Assembly (NCBI GenBank): GCA_020848545.1
Contig: JADLHZ010000091.1
Location: 62,001 to 126,000 of the forward strand
Source of the DNA: Deltaproteobacteria bacterium
Lineage (GTDB): Bacteria; Myxococcota; JADLHZ01
Length of the DNA stretch: 64,000 bases
Direction of reading: 5' to 3'
The notes under the pieces: generated by a model
Seen by the model: the letters and a program-made list of their open reading frames with translations, nothing else
The model's database searches: none
What the model was told of the DNA's origin: nothing
Made by a program: the position numbers and the translations under genes
In this document: piece after piece, positions 34,231 through 42,400 of the stretch
How the letters are laid out: each line of letters opens with the position of its first letter
Position numbering within the stretch: the stretch's first letter is position 1

Positions 34231-35409
34231 TCACTCGTAGAAGGTCGCGCCGGCGCGGCCGAGCCACACGTTGTCGATCGCTGGGAGCGGCACGTGCACC
34301 GCTTCGGCGAAGTCGAAGATCGTGTTGCCGTTGAGCAGGAGCTCGAGGCCCTCGCTGTAGCGCTTGGCAAAGCGGCGTTGCCACGTTTGAGCGTGCTCGC
34401 GCTTCGCCGCGTGGATCGCTTCGGTCACCATGCGCGAGCCGTTGTAGCCGCGCTTCAAGAGCTTGAACGTGTCCCAGACTTCTTTCGGCACGTCCATCGC
34501 CAGGAGCTCGTCACGGTGCTCCCACAAGAAGCGATCGAGCACGGTGCGCGCCGGCTTCCACTCGCCCTTCCATGGCAGCTTCGTGCGCATGCCCTTCGTC
34601 GCCGCTTGTTCGCGCGCGCGGAGGTACTCTTCGCCGTCGAGCACGTTCACCGGGCCTTTGTTCGACAACCAGCGCAAGACGATCGCCTTGACGATCACCA
34701 TGCTCGCGACGACGAACTCCGGCAGGTTCGAGTCCAAGAAGCGCAGCTCGAGCGTCGGCGGCTTCAGCTTGCGACCCGGCGAGAAGCGCAGCTCCTGCAG
34801 GTCGCGCGTCGAGACGTCGCCGCGCTCCAAGGGGGCGAAGTAGGAGTCGCCGCCCTTCAGCACCCGGTTCGATTGAAAGCGGGTCATCCGGCGATCCCAC
34901 ACCGGCGAGTTCGCGCTGATCGCCAGCAGGAGCGGGATCTGATCGTGGATGTGCTCGGCGAGCGCCCGCACGTCGTCGTCGTTCAACGCTTGCTCGGCGA
35001 GCGAGATGTGCAGGTGCGTGCCGGCCGAGCGGTTGGTCCAACCGCCGACGAGCAAAGGCACCAAGCGCTCGTCGTCGTCGGTCTCGCCGCGGTAGAGATC
35101 GCGCAGGTACTTGCGCAAGCCGGACTTCAACAGGAACAACGCCTCGCGCGTCGTGGTGAACGGCTTGCTGTTGTACTCGCTGCCGATCGACGTGTCGCGG
35201 GTGAAGCGCTCGCCGCGCTCGGAGACCCCGGGGCGCGGCCGCGAGGTGCGGCGGCCGATCGTGTAGTCCGAGAGCGCGATGCTGTACGCTTCGATCTCGG
35301 CGCCGATGATCACCTGCTTCTGATCGAGCGCGGTCTTTTCGCCGCCCCCGTCGAGCAAGAAGAGGCGCGGCGAAGGTTGTCTCTCGCGATTGACGGCCGT
35401 TCTGTCCAT
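34231..35409 (-). CDS. glutamate-cysteine ligase-like carboxylate-amine ligase (GCS2-like)
   Basis: 392 residues. An I-G-A-E-I-E-A-Y-S segment near residue 35, T-S-I-G-S-E-Y-N-S-K-P, A-G-T-H-L-H-I-S-L and L-E-L-R-F-L-D-S-N are shared with the glutamine-synthetase-fold carboxylate-amine ligases (GCS2, YbdK/EgtA-like). It should join the gamma- or alpha-carboxylate of glutamate to an amine using ATP. Whether cysteine is the amine is not evident, and no glutathione synthetase is present. The gene sits beside a C26 hydrolase in an operon, and a 20-base palindrome lies about 100 bases upstream. Confidence 0.78.
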   Translation of the reverse strand: MDRTAVNRERQPSPRLFLLDGGGEKTALDQKQVIIGAEIEAYSIALSDYTIGRRTSRPRPGVSERGERFTRDTSIGSEYNSKPFTTTREALFLLKSGLRKYLRDLYRGETDDDERLVPLLVGGWTNRSAGTHLHISLAEQALNDDDVRALAEHIHDQIPLLLAISANSPVWDRRMTRFQSNRVLKGGDSYFAPLERGDVSTRDLQELRFSPGRKLKPPTLELRFLDSNLPEFVVASMVIVKAIVLRWLSNKGPVNVLDGEEYLRAREQAATKGMRTKLPWKGEWKPARTVLDRFLWEHRDELLAMDVPKEVWDTFKLLKRGYNGSRMVTEAIHAAKREHAQTWQRRFAKRYSEGLELLLNGNTIFDFAEAVHVPLPAIDNVWLGRAGATFYE

Positions 35410-35508
35410 GGGAGTTTTCCGTTCCTCTGTCTGTCGTCGCTCGTGCGGCGACGCTCGCTAACTTGGCCCGTCCGAAGGCCGGTTGCAACGATGATCCTGG
35501 GACTTTTT

Positions 35509-35528
35509 TGTATGACGTACGTTGTACA
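35509..35528. promoter_or_regulatory. 20-bp palindrome, candidate operator between divergent genes
   Basis: TGTATGACGTACGTTGTACA is an inverted repeat of the form TGTAyrACGTACGTyrTACA (16 of 20 positions symmetric) in an AT-rich island inside GC-rich DNA. It sits roughly midway (about 100-115 bases) between the divergent starts at 35409 and 35632, the position expected of an operator for both. Confidence 0.5.
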
Positions 35529-35631
35529 TTTCCCTACAAAATACGGGGTTTTATCAATATTTTCGCTGACGCCGTGCGTCGTGGAACGGTGGCTTGAGCG
35601 CCACTCATGACTGAGATACCCGAGCTTGCAC

Positions 35632-36426
35632 ATGTCCTTACAGCTCTCCCGTCCGCTCGTTGTGTTCGATTTGGAAGCCACTGGTCGGGACCCCTTCAAC
35701 GATCGGATTGTCGAGCTCGGCGTGGTCATCGTGAAACCCGACGGTCAGCAGTTTGTCAGGGACTGGCGCATCCATCCGACGATCCCGATCCCGCCGGAAG
35801 TGACGCTGATTCACGGCATCACCGATCAAGACGTCGTCGGTTGTCCGACGTTTGCCGAGCTGGTGCCGACGTTGATCTCGATCTTCACCGACGTCGACGT
35901 CAGCGGCTTCAACGCGCGCGGCTTCGACGTGCCGATGCTCGACTGCGAGTTCATGCGCGCGGGCGTGTCGCCGTCGCCGCTCGAGCAAGCGCGCATCGTC
36001 GATAGCAAAGAGATCTTCCACAGCAAAGAGCCGCGTGATCTCTCGGCGGCCGTGCGGTTCTACTGCAAGGAGGAGCTCGTCGGCGCGCACGGCGCGAAGG
36101 CCGATGCGCTCGCCGCGACGAAAGTGCTCTTGGCTCAGCTCGATCGCTATCCGGATCTTCCGCGCTCGGTCGACGCGCTCGTGCCGCTCTTTCAGCCGAA
36201 GGAGCGCTACGTCGATCCGACGCGCAAGCTGAAGCTCGACGACAAAGGCGAAGCGATGATCAACTTCGGCCAACACCGCGGCACGAAGCTCACCGAGCTC
36301 GTGGAAAAAAAACGGGATTACCTCGAGTGGATCATGCAAGGTGAGTGGCACCCGAAGGTCAAAGAGGCTGTCAAAGCCGTGCTCGATCGCTTCCCGGCGA
36401 GCGCGGCGCAGAGGAAATCATGGTGA
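35632..36426 (+). CDS. DEDDh 3'-5' exonuclease (DNA polymerase III epsilon/ExoX-like)
   Basis: 264 residues from ATG 35632 (a TTG two codons upstream is possible). Exonuclease motifs are complete: ExoI F-D-L-E-A-T-G with Asp/Glu, ExoII V-S-G-F-N-A-R-G-F-D, and ExoIII H-G-A-K-A-D-A-L-A-A with His and Asp. The C-terminal F-G-Q-H-R-G-T-K-L…D-Y-L-E-W-I-M segment resembles the tail of exonuclease X. It degrades single-stranded or mismatched 3' ends; polymerase proofreading cannot be excluded. Its last seven bases overlap the start of the DUF2135 gene, which is probably accidental rather than a functional link. Confidence 0.9.
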   Translation: MSLQLSRPLVVFDLEATGRDPFNDRIVELGVVIVKPDGQQFVRDWRIHPTIPIPPEVTLIHGITDQDVVGCPTFAELVPTLISIFTDVDVSGFNARGFDVPMLDCEFMRAGVSPSPLEQARIVDSKEIFHSKEPRDLSAAVRFYCKEELVGAHGAKADALAATKVLLAQLDRYPDLPRSVDALVPLFQPKERYVDPTRKLKLDDKGEAMINFGQHRGTKLTELVEKKRDYLEWIMQGEWHPKVKEAVKAVLDRFPASAAQRKSW

Positions 36427-37322
36427 TCGCCGTCCTGCTCTCGCTGGTGTTGTCATCCGCGCCTCCGAACGAGCGACAGGAAGGCGTGCCGATCGGCAAG
36501 GGCACGACGCTCGCCACGGTGAAGCTCGATGAGCCGCGCGGCGGCTGGAGCGTCGATCGCATGATCATGGTCAAAGGCTCGGTCAGCGACACCACGGTCG
36601 ATCCGATCGTCATCAGCATCAACGGCGATCGTTATCTGATGCGCACTTTTCACGGCCGCTTCGAGCGCAAGTTCCCGGCGAGCACCGGCAAGAACATCGT
36701 GACCGCGATGGCGACGAACAAGGCGGGCACCGCGACCGCGCAAGCGACGGCCTACGCGCAGGTGCCGGTCGTGCCGATGAAGGTGGTGCTGACGTCGGAT
36801 ACCGACGGCGTCTACACCGACTTGCACTTGTACGAGCCGACGAACGTGTCGGAAAAGGATCGCGCGCTCGACTACGAAAAGATGGCGCACGTGTACTGGG
36901 CGAACACCGCCAGCCCGTCGGGCGGCACCTTCTTCTTGAACGACCAAGGCGGCAGCTTCGATCAGCCGGGCTACGGGCCGTATCTTTATATCCACCGCGC
37001 GCCGCCGAAGGGCGTCTTCTTAATCACCACGAACTATTGGCCGAGTGGCGACAAGGCGCACACCATCGGCACGCTGAACCTCACCTTGTTCGAGGGCACG
37101 GCGCAGGAGCTGAAGCGCCGCGTGAACGTGCCGTTGGCGACGCCCGGGACGACGCAGGTGCTCGCCTGGGTGAACTTCGTCGATGGGCAAAAGGCGCTCG
37201 TGTATGTGCCGGGGCAGGACCCCGTGCCGAGCGGCGCCTTGTGGCCGAAGAACCTCGAGGAAGTCGCGCTGAAGGCGACCAAATCCGGCGGCGGCGGAGG
37301 CGACTACGGTGGCGAGTTCTAG
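36420..37322 (+). CDS. yfaP: DUF2135 (YfaP-like) secreted protein, first gene of alpha-2-macroglobulin cluster
   Basis: 300 residues from ATG 36420, preceded by AGAGGA; the frame is open earlier but the signal peptide (M-V-I-A-V-L-L-S-L-V-L-S-S-A) fixes the start. The mid-region has a carbohydrate-binding-like beta-sandwich, then D-T-D-G-V-Y-T-D-L-H-L-Y-E-P, S-P-S-G-G-T-F-F-L-N-D-Q-G-G and G-P-Y-L-Y-I-H-R-A…N-Y-W. These are the DUF2135 signature, with D-L-H and G-P-E/Y-x-Y motifs. The protein is periplasmic and of unknown biochemistry. The gene overlaps the next one by 14 bases, and its C-terminus is Gly-rich. Confidence 0.82.
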   Translation: MVIAVLLSLVLSSAPPNERQEGVPIGKGTTLATVKLDEPRGGWSVDRMIMVKGSVSDTTVDPIVISINGDRYLMRTFHGRFERKFPASTGKNIVTAMATNKAGTATAQATAYAQVPVVPMKVVLTSDTDGVYTDLHLYEPTNVSEKDRALDYEKMAHVYWANTASPSGGTFFLNDQGGSFDQPGYGPYLYIHRAPPKGVFLITTNYWPSGDKAHTIGTLNLTLFEGTAQELKRRVNVPLATPGTTQVLAWVNFVDGQKALVYVPGQDPVPSGALWPKNLEEVALKATKSGGGGGDYGGEF

Positions 37323-37917
37323 CGCTGCCCTCGTCGTCGCCGTGAACGTGGCCGTGGCCGTGGCCGAGATCGCCGCGTTTCCGGCCACGGCCACGGCCAC
37401 GACCACGGCCACCTTGAGAAAAGAGATCGCCACGGTCGCATTGGCCCAGGCCAAGAAGCCGGATCCTTCGTGGCACCCCGAGCAGCGTGACTGCGCCGGG
37501 CTCGTGCGCTTCGCCTACCGCGCCGCGTACGCGAAGTGGGATCGCGCGCGCTTGGCGACGCCGCTCTGGCGCGACGCACGTGGCGCGGCCATCCCGTTCG
37601 CCGACGCCGAGACGCTGCTCGCCGAAAACTTCGTGGCGCTCGGGCGCGATGCGGAGACGCGCGCACAGTCCGGCGACGTGCTCGCTTTCACGACCGGCGA
37701 TCACGGCTACCACTTGATGCTCTACGTGCGCGGCGAAGATCGCGCGCGCACGCCGGCGCTCGTCGTGTACTCGCCGGGCGACGGCTCGAGCGAGGTGCGC
37801 GTCGGCGAGCTCCGCGCGCTGCAGCACGAGGCGCCCGCGGAATGGCGACCTGTCGCGGACAATCCGCGCTTCTTAGGGTTCTATCGGTTCAAGGAGTGGG
37901 GCGATGGCGAACACTGA
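37309..37917 (+). CDS. yfaT: DUF1175 (YfaT-like) protein with repeat-derived signal sequence
   Basis: 202 residues, GTG start after GGCGGAGG. From residue 45 it has the DUF1175 pattern: W-H-P-E-Q-R-D-C-A-G-L-V-R-F-A-Y-R, S-G-D-V-L-A-F, a D-H-G-Y-H-L-M-L-Y segment, V-V-Y-S-P-G-D-G, and D-N-P-R-F-L-G-F-Y-R-F. Cys in D-C-A-G and His in H-L-M suggest an NlpC/P60-like Cys/His hydrolase arrangement, which I have not confirmed. The first 35 residues (A-A-L-V-V-A-V-N-V-A-V-A-V-A-E-I-A-A-F…) coincide exactly with a hexamer-repeat palindrome. A TTG at 37414 is a repeat-free alternative start. It overlaps both neighbours. Confidence 0.8.
   Translation: MASSSAALVVAVNVAVAVAEIAAFPATATATTTATLRKEIATVALAQAKKPDPSWHPEQRDCAGLVRFAYRAAYAKWDRARLATPLWRDARGAAIPFADAETLLAENFVALGRDAETRAQSGDVLAFTTGDHGYHLMLYVRGEDRARTPALVVYSPGDGSSEVRVGELRALQHEAPAEWRPVADNPRFLGFYRFKEWGDGEH
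37339..37412 (+). repeat. hexamer-repeat palindrome inside coding sequence
   Basis: This is the GGCCGT-type palindrome also found at 4181-4244; 29 bases are identical. It lies in the start region of the DUF1175 gene, with left arm at 37339-37367 and right arm at about 37381-37412. Read in frame, it encodes a hydrophobic Ala/Val stretch. Confidence 0.7.
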
Positions 37918-39460
37918 TCCTCCGAAGTCGAATCTGAAACAGCGGAACCCGGGCGTGATCATCGCGGTGGTCGTGACGGTCGTTCTCGCGTTCGGCTTGT
38001 TCTTGCTGCGCGATCACTTCACGAGCTCGCGCGACAAGATCACGCCGAAGGATCCGCAGACGGCGTTGCCGAAGCGCGATCTTGCGGCGAAGCCGATGAC
38101 GGTACCGACCGATCCCGCGCTCGTCACGGTGATCGTCGACGTCAACGATCCGGCGGCGCTGAAGCAGGTCGCCGACACGAACGCCTGGCTCAAGCAAGCG
38201 GTCGAGTCGCCGCTCGGGCGCGGCTTCGCGGCCAGCTGGAGCGCGTTCTTCCAGTCGAAGGGCGAGGATCTGCAGGCGAGCTTTCGCGGCACGGTGCTCC
38301 AGTTCTTCTTCGATCGCTTCTTCACCGAGCCGTTCAGCCTCGTGTGGTTCGGCGGTGACGCTGCCACCGGCACCCCAGCGGTGATCCTCGACAAGCTCTC
38401 GAGCGGCGCGGTGTCTGCGCTCGACGCGATGAGCGGCATCGCGGCGCGCGGGTCGTTCACCGCCACGCACTGCCCCGGCCAGGATCCGCCGCTCGTGCAG
38501 AAGGACAAGGAGGGAAAAGACATTCCGGCGCCGGTCAAGCACACGATCACGCGCTGGCTCGTCGCCGAGCACGCGATCTTCGTGGGCAAGAGCGATGATC
38601 GCATCGTGCTCTCGGCGAAGCCGACGGCGGTGCTGCAAGGCCTCTGCGCGAAGGTCGCCGATCACAAGCGCGGCAAAGCGGCGCTCGAGCTCACGCTCGT
38701 GGCGGAGCGCTTCGGCCGCGAAGCGCAGGCGCTGGCGGCGTTGCTCGGACTCGAGGGCGAGGTGCGCTTCTCGGTCGCCGCCGCGCAGAGCACGCTGACT
38801 CCGCTCGGCGTGAGCGCGTCGCTCGCGGCGCCGGATCGCTTGGCGACGCAGGCGCCGACCGACGAGTTGCTCAAGGTGATCCCCGAGGACACGCCGGTCG
38901 CGGCGCTCCTGCAAGTGGCGCTGCCGCCGAAGCTCGACGAAGCATCGATCGCGGCGCACTTGAAGGGCGGCAGCAAAGACAAGCTCGTCCCACGCCAGGT
39001 CGCGCTCGTGTGGAATCCGCGCGGCATGAGCGGGCCCACGGAGATCGCGCTCGTATGGAGCCGCGCTGAGGACGAGGCCGCCCTGAAGACGATCTTCAAC
39101 GGGCGCAACCAGCTGGTGACGAAGAAGGCATGCGGTCAGCTGGTGCTCGCGTCCGCGCAGGCGCTCGCCGAGCGGATGGAGCGGAGCTGCAAGGGCAACA
39201 CGCCGTCGCGCTTGAACGCCGCCGCCACGGTCGTCGCGCAGGCGAAGGCGGCGCAAAGCGTGGCCCTGCAGGTGCACGTCGGTCAGCTGCTCTCGGGGCT
39301 GATGATCGACGCGTATCGTGCGGAGCAGACGCAGAAGAAGATCGGGCCGCTGCCGAAAGAGATCGAGCAGGCGAAGCAGCAGCTCGACGCGCTTCCGTTC
39401 TTCGGCTTCAGAGGTCGCGTCGAAGGCAAAGTCCTCGTCGCGGAGGGGTTCAGATCATGA
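37904..39460 (+). CDS. DUF2138-like (YfaA-like) inner-membrane-anchored periplasmic protein
   Basis: 518 residues; ATG 37904 follows AAGGAG by 7 bases and lies inside the end of the DUF1175 gene. One N-terminal helix (P-G-V-I-I-A-V-V-V-T-V-V-L-A-F-G-L-F-L-L, residues 16-35) anchors a large periplasmic domain. Distant similarity to YfaA/DUF2138 rests on the domain layout, the V-I-P-E-D-T-P-V-A-A-L-L-Q segment and the genomic position in the cluster. No catalytic motif is apparent. The next gene starts within its stop codon (ATGA). Confidence 0.68.
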   Translation: MANTDPPKSNLKQRNPGVIIAVVVTVVLAFGLFLLRDHFTSSRDKITPKDPQTALPKRDLAAKPMTVPTDPALVTVIVDVNDPAALKQVADTNAWLKQAVESPLGRGFAASWSAFFQSKGEDLQASFRGTVLQFFFDRFFTEPFSLVWFGGDAATGTPAVILDKLSSGAVSALDAMSGIAARGSFTATHCPGQDPPLVQKDKEGKDIPAPVKHTITRWLVAEHAIFVGKSDDRIVLSAKPTAVLQGLCAKVADHKRGKAALELTLVAERFGREAQALAALLGLEGEVRFSVAAAQSTLTPLGVSASLAAPDRLATQAPTDELLKVIPEDTPVAALLQVALPPKLDEASIAAHLKGGSKDKLVPRQVALVWNPRGMSGPTEIALVWSRAEDEAALKTIFNGRNQLVTKKACGQLVLASAQALAERMERSCKGNTPSRLNAAATVVAQAKAAQSVALQVHVGQLLSGLMIDAYRAEQTQKKIGPLPKEIEQAKQQLDALPFFGFRGRVEGKVLVAEGFRS

Positions 39461-42400
39461 ACGGCGCAAAGTCTTTGTTCCTCTTGCTGCTGCTCGTGCC
39501 AGCATCCGCCGGAGCGAAGCCGCTCTACATCACCGTGCCGCGCACGTTCTCGACCACCGAGCGCGCGCAGGTGAACGTGGCGTTTGCGGGCAAAGAGCCG
39601 GTCGAGCTGCGCATCTTGAAGCCGGACGCGCTCGACAAGTTCGTCACTGATCAAGCGAACCTACGCCGCGCGTACGTGGCGCCGACGACGCAGCTGAACC
39701 CCGGCCGATATTTGTCGATCGGCACGAACGCCGTGCAGAGCCCGGGCAGCTTCCTCTACTACGCGATGAGCGACACGTTTCGAAAAGCCGTCGCGCCGTC
39801 GTTGCCTGAGCGCCCGGAGCGCCCGCGCGATCTGCAGCGCATGAAAGAAGGCCCCGAGAAGCTCGTCTCGAATCCGCCTGGCATGACGCTGGTGAAGAGC
39901 CAGTGGTTGAACCTCGATCTCGGCGGCGACACCATCGACTTCAACGTTCCCGGCTTCGACGCGTGGGGCGGCAGCAGCGGCTATCAAGAGCGCACCGTGC
40001 AGCTCGCGCCGATGAGCGCGGGGCTCTACGTGCTGCAGCTCGTGCAAGGGACGATCGAGGGTCAGGTGACGCTGGTCGTCACCGATCAGACCGTGCAAGT
40101 GAAGCAGACCGACGGGCGCTTGCTCGTGCGCGTGGCGGGCCGCGATCAGAAGCCGGTCGCGAATGCGGCGATCACGGTGTTCGCGCCCGGTAAGCAACTG
40201 GCGAGCGGGACGAGCGACAAGAACGGCGAAGCGATCCTCGAGGTGACGGCGCCGAAGGTGCTCGTGCTCAGCAAGCGCGACGCCGACGTCGCGATCATCG
40301 ACACCGACTTCTACTCGACGCTCGCGATCGCGCCGGACGTGTTCATCTATAGTGATCGGCCGATCTACAAGCCGGGCGACGACGTGCAGTTCCGCGGCGT
40401 CGTCCGAAAGCCCGCGTCGTTCCTCGCTGAGCTGCTCTTGCCGAAGAAGCGCAGCGTCGAAGTGCAGATGCTCCTGCAAAGCGGCGGGCCGTTGAAGACG
40501 ACGGCGACGATCGACGAGTTCGGATCGTTCTTCGGCAAGCTCAGTGTGCCGGCCGGAACGCCGACCGGCGTCGTGCGCTTGGTCGCGACGGTGGAAGCGG
40601 CGCCGAAGGACAGCGCCGAGCACCAAGCCGAAGCGCGCGTGCAAGATTACGTCAAGCCCACGTTCTTCCTCGAGGTGACGAGCCAGCAGGAGGGCGTCAA
40701 GCCGGGCGAGAAGATCACCGTGAAGGTGCGCGCTCGCCGCTACGCTGGCGGCGTGCCGAAGAACACGAAGTACGAATACTTCCTCTACCGCACGCAGCTC
40801 GAGACGGCGGCCTGGGTGGACGACGCAGGCAAAGGCGGGCAGGGCAGCGCCGTCACCTACGGCAGCGCGTCGACCACCGAGGGCAAGCTCAGCCTGCCGA
40901 AGCGCCTCTATTCATCGCTGCAGACGCGCATGGAGAACGCGCAGCCCGATGCCGATCCGTGGGCCACGGCGCCGGCGTTCGACAAGAACGGCGAAGCGAC
41001 GATCAGCGTCGACGTGCCGGCGCTCGAAGAGGGCGAAGCGCGGATGGCGTTCAAGTACACGCTGAGCGTCAAGGCCAAAGACGAGCAGAACAGCGAGGCC
41101 GTCGCCTCGAAGCCGTTCTTCCTCAGCGATTCAGACGTCGTCGCGCAGGTGGGCCTCGGCAAGAAGCTTTTGAAGAAGGACGAGCCCGCGATGGTGGCCG
41201 TGCGCGCGCAGACCCTGTCCGGCAAGTCGTTCGGCGCCTGCGAGGGGACGCTCACGTTCTTCTTGCGCGACAGCAAGGGCGAAGAACGGAAGCTCGACGA
41301 GAAGCCAGTGAAGCTCGGCGACGACGGCGTCGTGCGCGTCGCGTTGCCCACCGGATTCGTCGGCACGGTGATCGCGCGGGCGAGCTTGAAGGACAAGAAA
41401 GGCCGGAGCAACGAGAACGAAGCCGAGGCGCTCATCATCGGCAGCGGCGGTGAAGCGGTGGCGAACGTGCCTGCGCTTACGACCGAAGCGCTCGGCGACG
41501 TGCTCGAGCCCGGTGCGATCGCGGAGCTCGCGGCGCTCTTTCCCGAAGGCTGGGGACCGGGCGGCAAGGACGCGGGCAGTGTTTGGATCACGTTGAGCGG
41601 CAGCACGATCTTCTCGACCTCGCGCGCCGACGTTTCGGGCCGTACCTTCGTCCACCGCTTCACGATCGAGAAGCGCTTCGGCAGCGTGATCTACGCGTCG
41701 ATCGCATACCCGACAGCGAGCGGACGTTGGGACGAGCGCAGCGCGGCGTTTCGCATCGTGCCGAAGACCCGCGTCCTGAACGTGCGCGTCGAGCCGGGCA
41801 AGGCCGAAGCGACGCCGCTCGGTGAGCAGACGATCGCGCTCAACGTGACGAACAGCGACGGCGAAGGCGTGCAAGCGTCGGTGTCGCTCGGCGTCGTCGA
41901 CAAGGCGGTCTACGCGCTGCAAGCCGAGTTTCGTCCGAGCGTCATCGACTTCTTTTATCCCGTGGCCCGCAACAATGTCAGCTCGTTCTATTCAATGGAA
42001 TTTCAAGGTTACGGCTATGGCGAGCAGCTCGCGCGGATGAAGCTCGGCCTCCGCCCGTACGAGTTCGCCGCGGTGAAGCCGCCGTCGCGCCGGCCGAAGG
42101 ATCTCGATCGCGACACCGCGTTTTGGTCGCCGAGCATCGTCACGGCGAAAGACGGGCACGCGACCGTCGCGTTCAAGATGCCGTCGAACCAAACGCTGTG
42201 GGTCGTCACCGCCGTCGCCGCCGACGCATCGGGCCGCTTCGGCGAAGGGCGCGCCGAGTTCGCGAGCCGGGGCAACCTGAGCCTCGCGCTCATGCTGCCG
42301 CAATTTCTGCGCGCAGGGGACGAAGCGCAAGGCAGCGTGCGTGTCGCGCTCGGCGCCGAGGGGAAGGCCGGTCAACGTGTCGCGCTCGATCTCGGCGGTG

